Source of the DNA: Cupriavidus basilensis
Lineage (GTDB): Bacteria; Pseudomonadota; Gammaproteobacteria; Burkholderiales; Burkholderiaceae
Assembly: GCF_008801925.2 (NCBI RefSeq)
Contig: NZ_CP062804.1
Span: forward strand, 992,001 to 1,056,000
Direction: 5' to 3'
Length of the DNA: 64,000 bases
Shown here: positions 17,713-25,335 of the stretch, one piece after another
Position numbering within the stretch: the first letter of the stretch is position 1
How the letters are laid out: every line of letters starts with the position of its first letter
Position numbers and translations under genes: made by a program
The notes under the pieces: generated by a model
The model's database searches: none
What the model saw: only the letters and a program-made list of their open reading frames with translations
Told to the model about the DNA's origin: nothing

Positions 17713-17895
17713 ATGAAGAAGGTACTCGCCATCCTGACCCTCGGACTCTTCGCTGCTGGTGCTTTCGCCCAGGCACCGGCCGCCGACGCCCCCAAGGCGC
17801 CTGCCAAGGTCGAAAAGAGCGCGCACAAGAGCAAGACACACAGCAGCACCAAGCATACCAAGGCGGCAACGCCGGCCAAGTCCGCCGCGCAGTAA
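17713..17895 (+). CDS. Small secreted lysine/histidine-rich protein
   Basis: A 60-residue protein with a clean signal peptide (MKKVLAILTLGLFAAGAFA, cleavage after AFA) and a 40-residue mature part of only A, P, K, S, H, T and a few acids. The mature region resembles acid-shock (Asr-like) periplasmic proteins in composition, not by clear homology. GGAGATAGAC precedes the ATG. A strong terminator follows 12 nt after the stop, so this is a single-gene transcript. Confidence 0.75.
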   Translation: MKKVLAILTLGLFAAGAFAQAPAADAPKAPAKVEKSAHKSKTHSSTKHTKAATPAKSAAQ

Positions 17896-17907
17896 TGCGC
17901 GGGTTCA

Positions 17908-17940
17908 GGGTGCGCTCCGCTGGGGGCGCACCCCTTTTTC
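17908..17940 (+). terminator. Intrinsic terminator
   Basis: GGGTGCGC and GCGCACCC form a perfect 8-bp stem with a 10-nt loop followed by CTTTTTCTTTTC. It directly follows the small secreted protein gene. Confidence 0.85.
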
Positions 17941-17955
17941 TTTTCTCCTGACGCC

Positions 17956-18204
17956 ATGCACCTGATCTGGACCATTCTTATCGGCTTCGTCGCCGGGCTC
18001 GTAGCGCGCGCCATTACCCCGGGCAACGGCCCCAGCGGGTTCTTCCTCACGGCCGCGCTCGGCATTGGCGGCGCGTTGGCGGCCACCTTTCTCGGGCAAG
18101 CCCTGCACTGGTATCGCCCGGGGCAGTCGGCAGGCTTTATCGGCGCCGTGGTAGGCGCGGTGATCCTGCTGCTGGCCTATCACCTGATCAGCAAGAAGAG
18201 CTAG
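17956..18204 (+). CDS. GlsB/YeaQ/YmgE-family membrane protein
   Basis: An 82-residue protein with three hydrophobic segments (LIWTILIGFVAGLVARAI, FFLTAALGIGGALAATFLG, GFIGAVVGAVILLLAYHLI) separated by glycine/proline turns. This is the transglycosylase-associated (YmgE) architecture: small inner-membrane proteins induced by general stress, biochemical role unknown. Full family length. Confidence 0.85.
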   Translation: MHLIWTILIGFVAGLVARAITPGNGPSGFFLTAALGIGGALAATFLGQALHWYRPGQSAGFIGAVVGAVILLLAYHLISKKS

Positions 18205-18247
18205 GCCCCGAGCCGCTGATGGCTATACGCCAACAGCAAGAGCCAGG

Positions 18248-18275
18248 CACCAAGCACCAAGCACCAAGCACCAAG
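18248..18275. repeat. CACCAAG tandem repeat, four perfect copies
   Basis: A 7-bp unit repeated four times without error, in the spacer 44 nt after the YmgE-like stop codon and 36 nt before the next start codon. Confidence 0.95.
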
Positions 18276-18311
18276 CAGCAGCACCCGCAACGCAGATCAC
18301 GGAACCCGATC

Positions 18312-18806
18312 ATGAGCCTGATGGATTTTTTGCAGAACGCAGCCTCCGCCCTGGGCGGCAATCCCGAGCAGCAGGTGGACCACATCGCGCAGAACGCCCC
18401 GGAGGGCGCGCTTGGCCAGTTGCTGGCCAGCGCTTTCCATTCGGATCAGACGCCGGCCTTCGGCAATATGGTGGGGGAGTTGTTCGGCCAGTCCAACGGC
18501 GCGCAGCAGGCTGGCATGCTTAACCAGCTGCTGGCAACGCTCGGGCCGGCGGTGTTGTCCGGGGCGGCAGGCGGCGCACTGGGCAATCTGTTGCAGCCCG
18601 GCGCGACCCAGGTCACGCCCGAGCAGGCCAGCCAGCTGAGCCCGGCGCAGGTGCAGGAGATCGCCACCCACGCCGAGCAGGTCCATCCGGGCATCGTCGA
18701 CCAGATCGCCGGCTTCTACGCGCAGCACCCCACGCTGGTCAAGACCATCGGGAGCGCCGCGCTGGCCATTGCGCTGGCCAAGTTCAAGGAACACCAGCAG
18801 GGCTGA
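18312..18806 (+). CDS. Uncharacterised protein, alanine/glutamine rich
   Basis: A 164-residue soluble protein beginning MSLMDFLQNAASALGGNPEQ. It has short helical repeats (IAQNAPEGALGQLLASAF, MLNQLLATLGPAVLSG), a glycine-rich hinge (GAAGGALGNLL) and a hydrophobic C-terminal helix TLVKTIGSAALAIALAKF. I do not recognise the family with confidence. It could be an envelope-stress or membrane-associated protein like its neighbours. Codon use supports a real gene. Confidence 0.65.
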   Translation: MSLMDFLQNAASALGGNPEQQVDHIAQNAPEGALGQLLASAFHSDQTPAFGNMVGELFGQSNGAQQAGMLNQLLATLGPAVLSGAAGGALGNLLQPGATQVTPEQASQLSPAQVQEIATHAEQVHPGIVDQIAGFYAQHPTLVKTIGSAALAIALAKFKEHQQG

Positions 18807-18874
18807 TGCCCGGGCTGGCATGGGCTCGAAGGCCTTGCCGTGGCGCCCCGCGACCTCAGGGCGGGGCGGTGTGC

Positions 18875-20017
18875 CTACGGCAGTTCCACCTGCAGGCGCG
18901 CCAGCGTGCGCAGCAGCGTTTCGTCATCGGGCGACAGGTGAGTCGCCATCGCAAACGCCGCGCGAGCCTCGTCCTTGCGATTCAGTTGCCACAGCGCTTC
19001 GCCCTTGTGCACCAGACCTTCCACGCGTGCGCCCAGGTTGCCTTCGGTGCCCTCGCCAAAAGCGGCCAGCGATTGCTCCATGTAGCCGAGCGCTTGCTCC
19101 GGCTGGCCCAGGCGGAATAGTGCCCAGCCTTTGCTGTCGAGGATAAATGGGTCATCCGGCGAGTGAGCCAGCGCCTCGTCGATCATCGCCATGCCGCGCC
19201 CCACCATCCAGTTCGCATCGACCAGCGCATAGCCAACCCCGTTCAGGTTCTCCTTGGCAAGCGGCGCCAGGCCAAGCGCGATATCCAGCTGCCTGTCGTC
19301 CCGGCCTGCAATCGCCAGGTCGATCAGCTTGCGCCGCACTCGCGCCTGGAAACTCGCACTGATTTCGTCCTTGCCGGCCTCGTAGCTGGCCAGCATCTGC
19401 CGGAACACGGCCGCCGGCCCGGCGCTGGCGGGCAGGGCGGCGATGGTCTCGGACTGGCGCTTGCACCAGGCATATTGGGCCGCATCCATGCTGCCAAACT
19501 CATAGTCCAGGCTGATCGTCCGGGCCTTGTGGCTTTGCGCATAGTAGGTATAGCCGCGGCTATCCGTCCTGTTGCAGAACAGGAAACCGTCCTGGAGGTC
19601 GAGCACATAGGGCAGGCCGCCCATGGGATGGTTGCTGGTCTCGCCGCGCAGCAAAAACGACTCCCCGAAATCCCCATCGCCGATGATCGGGTTGAGGATC
19701 CACTTGCCCTTGGGGTAGCGCTTGGGCAGCCGCACCGACACGGTATTGCCCTGCTTGTCGGTGACGCCGAAGATCACACTGTCCTGCTCGTTCGGCTTTG
19801 GCGTGACGCCTGCGATCCGATGGCCCGGCAGGAACAGGCGGTAGCGGGCCTCGGGCAGGGGCCGGTCGGTAGCCGGATCGCGCAGCACGAACCGGTGCAC
19901 CTGCGCGCCTTCGCCGAGCGTGCCCGGCTGGCGGTAGTCACGCGCCACGGTCAAGGCGGGAATGGTTGCCACAGCCAACAGGACTGCGCCCTTCAGGTAA
20001 AGCGTTTTGCTTCTCAT
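18875..20017 (-). CDS. Exported TPR-containing protein
   Basis: A 380-residue protein with an N-terminal signal peptide (KGAVLLAVATIPALTVARD), an immunoglobulin-like or prealbumin-like N-terminal domain (about 35-110, DPATDRPLPEARYRLFLPGH) and a C-terminal helical part with at least two tetratricopeptide-like repeats (DPFILDSKGWALFRLGQPEQ and LVHKGEALWQLNRKDEAR). It probably acts in the periplasm as a protein-interaction factor. It precedes the truncated M50 and DUF2167 genes on the opposite side of a 50-nt gap, all leftward, suggesting an old operon. No specific function can be stated. Confidence 0.6.
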   Translation of the reverse strand: MRSKTLYLKGAVLLAVATIPALTVARDYRQPGTLGEGAQVHRFVLRDPATDRPLPEARYRLFLPGHRIAGVTPKPNEQDSVIFGVTDKQGNTVSVRLPKRYPKGKWILNPIIGDGDFGESFLLRGETSNHPMGGLPYVLDLQDGFLFCNRTDSRGYTYYAQSHKARTISLDYEFGSMDAAQYAWCKRQSETIAALPASAGPAAVFRQMLASYEAGKDEISASFQARVRRKLIDLAIAGRDDRQLDIALGLAPLAKENLNGVGYALVDANWMVGRGMAMIDEALAHSPDDPFILDSKGWALFRLGQPEQALGYMEQSLAAFGEGTEGNLGARVEGLVHKGEALWQLNRKDEARAAFAMATHLSPDDETLLRTLARLQVELP

Positions 20018-20066
20018 CGTCTTGGTATGTAAGTTGAACTGGTTTCGGGCGATTGGATTCGGGCGC

Positions 20067-20465
20067 TCAGGCGCCCATGCCGCTGGCGCGCAGGCTGCCC
20101 AGCATGCCGTGCAGGTCATGGCGCATGACCGCCAGGAACGCCACCAGCACCGGCACGCCAAGGAACCAGATGCGCGGCGACAGCACCGCGGTGACGCGCC
20201 CGCCATCGAGCGGCGAGAGCGGGATCAGGTTGAACAGGTTGATAAAGAAGCCCGCATAGGCCAGCGCCCCCACGGCCAGCCCGCGGCGGCGCGCGGCGAG
20301 GAAATGGCCCATCTCGTGGACAAGGATCAGCAGCACGAAGCCGACGGCATAGCGCCAGCCGAAGATCAGCGCATAAGCGCCGATCGACAGCAGCATGGTG
20401 CCGCCCGTGGTCAGCAGCTTGCCCATCTTCAGGCCGCCCATGAGCAGGAGCAGCAGTTTGGTCAT
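20067..20465 (-). CDS. Shortened M50 (site-2-type) metalloprotease
   Basis: A 132-residue membrane protein carrying both M50 metal signatures: HEMGHFLAARRRG (HExxH) and NLFNLIPLSPLDGGR (third ligand Asp). From memory of full-length relatives (about 220 residues), two blocks seem missing in frame. One lies after RRRGLAVG, where a conserved loop and membrane helix (about 50 residues) should precede ALAYAGFF; the other lies after GVPVLV. A GGAG ribosome site precedes the ATG at 20465. The metal centre could still form, but the fold is incomplete, so it is probably a decaying gene. It is co-directional with the DUF2167 fragment. Confidence 0.65.
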   Translation of the reverse strand: MTKLLLLLMGGLKMGKLLTTGGTMLLSIGAYALIFGWRYAVGFVLLILVHEMGHFLAARRRGLAVGALAYAGFFINLFNLIPLSPLDGGRVTAVLSPRIWFLGVPVLVAFLAVMRHDLHGMLGSLRASGMGA

Positions 20466-20502
20466 GGGTACAACTCCGTCGCCGAAGGGCGGGAATGCGG
20501 CT

Positions 20503-20934
20503 TCACTTCGGCTCTGCGGGACCGGACGGCTTGCGCTTGAACCACGTGGCGTCGTCGTCGCGGATGTAGCCCGAGGGCTCGTACTTGGCCACGACCATCC
20601 AGTCGTCGTCGCCAGTGGGCAGCACCAGGCCGAGCGGCCGCTCGTCGGTGAGGTTGCCCATGGCATGCATGAGCTTGCCGGCGGTCGGCTGGGGGATGAA
20701 GACTTTCTTGGCCGGCAGCTTCAGTGTGGCCTGTTCGCCCAGTTTCACCGTGGCCTGTTCGCCCAGTTTCACCGTGGCCGGACCCGCCTGGGTGCTCGAC
20801 TGCGCTGCCTGCCAGGCTGCCTCCATCTCCATTTCCTTGCTCTCGCTGCGTTGCGCCAGCAGGCCGCCGGAAGCAAGGAGGCGCATCCCGCATGCCGGGC
20901 CGGCCAGCATGCCACGCAACGCATGACCCATCAT
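20503..20934 (-). CDS. Truncated DUF2167-family protein
   Basis: 143 residues that match only the N-terminal third of DUF2167 exported membrane proteins (normally about 300). A weak signal-like start is followed by AAWQAAQSSTQAGPATVKLGEQ, then KLMHAMGNLTDERPLGLVLP, DDDWMVVAKYEPSGYIRDDDA, and an abrupt unrelated end FKRKPSGPAEPK. A 24-bp tandem duplication repeats TVKLGEQA. The start at 20934 (MMGH) is preferred, but an upstream frame is open. The remainder of the domain and the C-terminal membrane helix are absent. Confidence 0.6.
   Translation of the reverse strand: MMGHALRGMLAGPACGMRLLASGGLLAQRSESKEMEMEAAWQAAQSSTQAGPATVKLGEQATVKLGEQATLKLPAKKVFIPQPTAGKLMHAMGNLTDERPLGLVLPTGDDDWMVVAKYEPSGYIRDDDATWFKRKPSGPAEPK
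20716..20782. repeat. 24-bp in-frame tandem repeat inside the DUF2167 gene
   Basis: A degenerate copy (20716-20739), a full copy (20740-20763) and a partial third copy encode repeated TVKLGEQA. The period is a multiple of three, so the frame is kept. Confidence 0.85.
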
Positions 20935-21207
20935 TCCCACAATGACTTCTTCCTTCACTTGATTATTTGTTTGTTTTTTTTGTGGCACTGCCTGGGGTGG
21001 CTGGGGGAAGGGGGCTTCCAGTCGCCTCTCATGCAGTGCAATTGCCTGATATTCCGGTGGGTGGTGATTTTAGCGTTTTTTTTATTTGCGGTAGGGATAT
21101 TGCTCTGCTGGGTTGGTCGCTGTTTCTTTTAGCGGCGATGGTTATTGCACCCAAGTGCCATACGACATCCCCCTGCGGGGGCTGCCGGTCACTCTTCTTT
21201 GCGTCGG

Positions 21208-22488
21208 TGTATAGACCGGGGACATAGGTGACGGGTGTGCGAGGACATGGTTGACACTTTCGGGCAATGAATCTGCCCGGAATCCGACCATGCCTTGGAG
21301 CACGCGCGACACCATGAGCCTTCGTCAAGAATTCATCCTTCTGGCCCAGCAAGAGGGCAGCAATCGCCGCGAGTTATGCCGGCGCTTCAGCATCAGTCCC
21401 CAGACTGCCTACAAATGGCTCGCGCGCTATGCCGAGCAAGGCGAGGCCGGTCTGGTCGACCGCTCTCGGCGGCCCAGTCGCAGCCCGGAACAGACCCACG
21501 CCGACCTTGAACAGGCCGTGATCGCGCTTCGCCAGCAGCATCCTGCCTGGGGCGGGCGCAAGATCAGCCGCCGCTTGCAGGACCTGGGGCATACCGAGGC
21601 GCCGGCTCCCAGCACTGTCACCTCGATCCTGCATCGCCACGGGCTAATTACGCCGGAGGCCTCGGCCAAATCGGTGGCATGGCAGCGTTTCGAGCATCCC
21701 GAGCCCAACCATCTCTGGCAGATGGACTACAAGGGCTGGTTTGCCACCCGAGACGGCATGCCGTGTTACCCACTGACGGTGCTGGACGACCATTCCCGCT
21801 TCAATATCCTGCTCACGGCCTGCACCAGGACCCAGACTGCAGTGGTGCAGCGCCATCTGCGCGAGGCTTTCCGTCGTTATGGGCTGCCGCTGCGCATCAA
21901 CGCCGACAACGGTGCGCCCTGGGGCAGCCCTTCCCAACCCGGCCAGCTCACGGCTCTGGCGATCTGGTTGATTCGCCTGGGCGTGCGCTTGAGCCATAGC
22001 CGCCCCGCGCACCCACAAACCAATGGCAAGGATGAGCGGTTCCACCGCACCTTTAAGGCCGAGGTGCTCACCGGCAACGACTTTGCTTCCTGCCGTTATG
22101 CGCAGCGCGCATTCGATCGCTGGCGCGATGTCTACAACCAGCAGCGACCTCACGAAGCCCTTGGCCTGGCGACGCCCGTCACGCGGTATCGGCCCAGCCC
22201 GAGGCCATATCCGGAGCAGTTGCCGCCCATCGAATACGGCCCTGACGACACCGTAGTGCAGGTCAAATGGCACGGCGAGCTCTGTTTCCAGGGACGTCGC
22301 TTCAAGGTTTCGAATGCCCTAGCCAAGCTGCACGTGGCGCTGCGCCCTGACGCCAGACACAGCGGCAAATACGCCCTTTACTTTGCACATCATCGCTTCG
22401 GAAGCATCGACCTAAACGACCCGAATGCCGCTTAAAATGTGTCAACCATGTCCTCGCACATGTGTCACCCATGTCCCCGGTCTATACA
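21208..22488 (+). mobile_element. IS481-family element, copy 1
   Basis: A 1281-bp insertion sequence with inverted ends of about 52 bp, starting TGTATAGACCGGGGACAT and ending with its complement (ATGTCCCCGGTCTATACA). It is flanked by a direct 6-bp duplication CGTCGG at 21202-21207 and 22489-22494, which is the loop of the hairpin TCTTCTTTG-CGTCGG-CAAAGAAGA. This fixes the element borders. Confidence 0.9.
21290..22435 (+). CDS. IS481-family transposase (copy 1)
   Basis: A 381-residue DDE transposase. An N-terminal helix-turn-helix (about 10-60, RRELCRRFSISPQTAYKWL) binds the ends. The integrase catalytic core (about 140-290) shows the first Asp in LWQMDYKG, the second in RINADNGAPWG and the Glu in THPQTNGKDERFHRT-type sequence (HPQTNGKDERFHRTF). 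A C-terminal beta segment follows. The ATG at 21290 is chosen since the upstream open frame lies in the terminal repeat. It differs from copies 2 and 3 by one residue (Met for Val near position 164) and several silent changes. Confidence 0.92.
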   Translation: MPWSTRDTMSLRQEFILLAQQEGSNRRELCRRFSISPQTAYKWLARYAEQGEAGLVDRSRRPSRSPEQTHADLEQAVIALRQQHPAWGGRKISRRLQDLGHTEAPAPSTVTSILHRHGLITPEASAKSVAWQRFEHPEPNHLWQMDYKGWFATRDGMPCYPLTVLDDHSRFNILLTACTRTQTAVVQRHLREAFRRYGLPLRINADNGAPWGSPSQPGQLTALAIWLIRLGVRLSHSRPAHPQTNGKDERFHRTFKAEVLTGNDFASCRYAQRAFDRWRDVYNQQRPHEALGLATPVTRYRPSPRPYPEQLPPIEYGPDDTVVQVKWHGELCFQGRRFKVSNALAKLHVALRPDARHSGKYALYFAHHRFGSIDLNDPNAA

Positions 22489-23055
22489 CGTCGGCAAAGA
22501 AGACTAACGAGAAGAAAGCCGACCCTGCCGGGGGCAGAGCAATCGGGCTTATGCGGGGCGGTGGTTGCGTCGTACGGCCCGGAGTGTTGGCTGGCCTTTG
22601 CCATACCGGCTTGGAGGTCATCGTAACTGCATGACCCAATGGTCACGTGGTGGTGCCCCTGATCGCTTTGCACGGTGAGCATTCCACCATCTGCCGTTAC
22701 CGGCGCGCGCCATCACGACACATCTCTCGTCAATGGTTTCGTGGTGGGGCGGGCGCGGTGGTCAGGGTCTCGGGCTAATCAATGCGGTGCCGCCGCGCCC
22801 ACGACGGAACCGGTGCGCTTGCAACTTCGTGGCCGGCCGCGCCGCGAGCGACAGACGGCTTGAAGCAAGTGATGTCCGCTACCGGGGGCCTCACCACGTA
22901 TCCCGGAAGCCGGCAGGTTCGTGGTCAGTCAATCCGGTACCGGCAGAAGCCCGCCGGCACTCCGGGCCGTACGACGAAACCATCGACACTCGAGAGCCTG
23001 ATTGCTCTGCGCCCGGCAGGGTCGGCTTTCTTCTCGTTAGTCTTCTTTGCCGACG
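22489..23055. other. Spacer between IS copies 1 and 2, with inverted ends
   Basis: 567 bp bounded by inverted repeats of about 105 bp that share CAAAGAAGACTAACGAGAAG at their outer tips. The centre (about 22600-22945) has short open frames on both strands without family resemblance or good ribosome sites, so I call no gene. Confidence 0.6.
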
Positions 23056-24336
23056 TGTATAGACCGGGGACATAGGTGACGGGTGTGCGAGGACATGGTT
23101 GACACTTTCGGGCAATGAATCTGCCCGGAATCCGACCATGCCTTGGAGCACGCGCGACACCATGAGCCTTCGTCAAGAATTCATCCTTCTGGCCCAGCAA
23201 GAGGGCAGCAATCGCCGCGAGTTATGCCGGCGTTTCAGCATCAGTCCCCAGACCGCCTACAAATGGCTCGCGCGCTATGCCGAGCAAGGCGAGGCCGGTC
23301 TGGTCGACCGCTCTCGGCGGCCCAGTCGCAGCCCGGAACAGACCCACGCCGACCTTGAACAGGCCGTGATCGCGCTTCGCCAGCAGCATCCTGCCTGGGG
23401 CGGGCGCAAGATCAGCCGCCGCTTGCAGGACCTGGGGCATACCGAGGCGCCGGCTCCCAGCACTGTCACCTCGATCCTGCATCGCCACGGGCTAATTACC
23501 CCGGAGGCCTCCGCCAAATCGGTGGCATGGCAGCGTTTCGAGCATCCCGAGCCCAACCATCTCTGGCAAATGGACTACAAAGGCTGGTTTGCCACCCGAG
23601 ACGGCGTGCCGTGTTACCCGCTGACAGTGCTGGACGACCATTCCCGCTTCAATATCCTGCTCACGGCCTGCACCAGAACCCAGACTGCAGTGGTGCAGCG
23701 CCATCTGCGCGAGGCTTTCCGTCGTTATGGGCTGCCGCTGCGCATCAACGCCGACAACGGTGCGCCCTGGGGCAGCCCTTCCCAACCCGGCCAGCTCACG
23801 GCCCTGGCGATCTGGTTGATTCGCCTGGGCGTACGCCTGAGCCATAGCCGCCCCGCGCACCCACAAACCAATGGCAAGGATGAGCGGTTCCACCGCACCT
23901 TTAAGGCCGAGGTGCTCACCGGCAACGACTTTGCTTCCTGCCGTTATGCGCAGCGCGCATTCGATCGCTGGCGCGATGTCTACAACCAGCAGCGACCTCA
24001 CGAAGCCCTTGGCCTGGCGACGCCCGTCACGCGGTATCGGCCCAGCCCGAGGCCATATCCGGAGCAGTTGCCGCCCATCGAATACGGCCCTGACGACACC
24101 GTAGTGCAGGTCAAATGGCACGGCGAGCTCTGTTTCCAGGGACGTCGCTTCAAGGTTTCGAATGCCCTAGCCAAGCTGCACGTGGCGCTGCGGCCTGACG
24201 CCAGACACAGCGGCAAATACGCCCTTTACTTCGCACATCATCGCTTCGGAAGCATCGACCTAAACGACCCGAATGCCGCTTAAAATGTGTCAACCATGTC
24301 CTCGCACATGTGTCACCCATGTCCCCGGTCTATACA
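23056..24336 (+). mobile_element. IS481-family element, copy 2
   Basis: 1281 bp, same ends and same orientation as copy 1. It is flanked by a direct 6-bp duplication CCGACG at 23050-23055 and 24337-24342, which is the complement of the copy 1 target, so the two insertions hit the same hairpin loop in opposite orientation relative to the repeat. Confidence 0.9.
23138..24283 (+). CDS. IS481-family transposase (copy 2)
   Basis: A 381-residue transposase identical in protein sequence to copy 3 and differing from copy 1 by a Val for Met substitution near residue 164. Catalytic core residues and N-terminal helix-turn-helix are intact, so it should be active. Confidence 0.92.
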   Translation: MPWSTRDTMSLRQEFILLAQQEGSNRRELCRRFSISPQTAYKWLARYAEQGEAGLVDRSRRPSRSPEQTHADLEQAVIALRQQHPAWGGRKISRRLQDLGHTEAPAPSTVTSILHRHGLITPEASAKSVAWQRFEHPEPNHLWQMDYKGWFATRDGVPCYPLTVLDDHSRFNILLTACTRTQTAVVQRHLREAFRRYGLPLRINADNGAPWGSPSQPGQLTALAIWLIRLGVRLSHSRPAHPQTNGKDERFHRTFKAEVLTGNDFASCRYAQRAFDRWRDVYNQQRPHEALGLATPVTRYRPSPRPYPEQLPPIEYGPDDTVVQVKWHGELCFQGRRFKVSNALAKLHVALRPDARHSGKYALYFAHHRFGSIDLNDPNAA

Positions 24337-24476
24337 CCGACGCAAAGAAGAGTGACCGGCAGCCCCCGCAGGGGGATGTCGTATGGCCCTTGGGTGCAAA
24401 AACCAACGCCGATAAAACAAACAGCGACACCCCCCGCAAAACCTCAAAGCCCCAAAACTCACCCAAACACCCCTAA

Positions 24477-25243
24477 TCATCCCCCAATCTCATGCCGCCG
24501 GGCCACCGGCATCCGTGAAGCCGTAGACACAATACTGATCGCCGCTTCCCCGGCAAAAGGCAAGGCAAACGCATACCCCACCCCCGCCACGCCCCCGCGC
24601 CAGCCAGCGCATACCCCAGCTTGCGACTGCGCTCCACACCGCGCTGCAGCTTGAGCAGGCTAAGCCCGCTTCCCTCGTACTCAGCCCGATGCCGTTCATA
24701 GTGCGCGACGATCTCCTGATCTTCGAGCTTGGCTAGCAGCGCCATGCTGGCGGTCCCCTGGCCCAGCAGCCGGGTGCTCCCGTTGAGCAGATGGAAATGC
24801 TGCACGCGGTGGCTGCCTTCTTCGGCATGCATGCAGTAACCATGGTCGCCGATGCGCACGATCAGGAACACCGTATCGCCGGTCTTGCGCGCCAGCGCCT
24901 TCATGCGCGTGGCGCAGGCGCTGGCCAGTGGCGAGCGGTTCATGGTGCGCAGGCCCAGCGCCATGGCTGCCATGCCCAGCCGGAAGCGCTTGCCTGGCTC
25001 GTCCTGCACGGCGAATCCCGCGTGGGTGAGGTAGCGCAGCATGCGGTGAGCCGTGGTGCGGTCGATGCCGGTTTGTGCCACCAGTTGCGGCAGGGTCAGG
25101 CCCGACTCGTGGTGTTCGGCCAGCAGGCAGAGCAGGGTAAACGCGCGGTCCAGGCTCTGGACGCCGGGGATGGCTGGCGATGGCGGAGACGGCGGGGACG
25201 AGGGCGTAGGCAGGGCGGGCACAGGTGGCATCCGGAGGTGCAT
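24477..25243 (-). pseudogene. IclR-family regulator, frameshifted near its C-terminus
   Basis: An IclR regulator: winged helix-turn-helix at about 20-85 (LTLPQLVAQTGIDRTTAHRMLRYL) and an effector domain with GSTRLLGQGTASMALLAKL. After LGYALAGAGA the frame is lost. One G inserted in the G run (C run at 24592-24596 on the plus strand) restores GVGYAFALPFAGEAAISIVS and a stop at 24477-24479, about 15 residues shorter than usual. The regulator is divergent from the carboxylase operon and a palindrome lies between them. Start candidates are 25264, 25243 and 25231; 25264 overlaps the palindrome, so 25243 is used. Sequencing error is possible. Confidence 0.7.
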
Positions 25244-25253
25244 CAAAGTCGAG

Positions 25254-25274
25254 TTTGTGCACATTATGCACAAA
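25254..25274. promoter_or_regulatory. Palindromic operator between the IclR gene and the carboxylase operon
   Basis: TTTGTGCA-N5-TGCACAAA, a perfect 8-bp inverted repeat with a 5-bp centre, lies in the 92-bp divergent spacer. Its size and position fit an IclR-type binding site controlling both directions. Confidence 0.65.
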
Positions 25275-25335
25275 TCACCAAGTTGCGCTTGTCGTGCCGC
25301 CGCGGGTGGTTTGGAATCGATGCATTCCTTGTCCA

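Larger units (their letters stand above)
21117..24427. mobile_element. Composite element: long terminal inverted repeats, each carrying an IS481-family copy
   Basis: The outer 91 bp (21117-21207) is repeated inverted at 24337-24427. Inside the two IS copies, about 105 bp at 22495-22600 is inverted at 22945-23049. If the IS copies and one 6-bp duplication each are removed, a 737-bp unit with terminal inverted repeats of about 190 bp remains, and both repeats were hit at the same internal hairpin loop. The outer repeat also flanks the third IS copy at 39762-41224. The central 340 bp has no convincing gene. Whether the 737-bp unit is itself mobile is unknown. Confidence 0.7.

Noticed and set aside
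22600..22945. Short frames in the spacer between IS copies 1 and 2
   Set aside because: No ribosome sites, no domain resemblance, and the region is bounded by inverted repeats, so coding is not supported.
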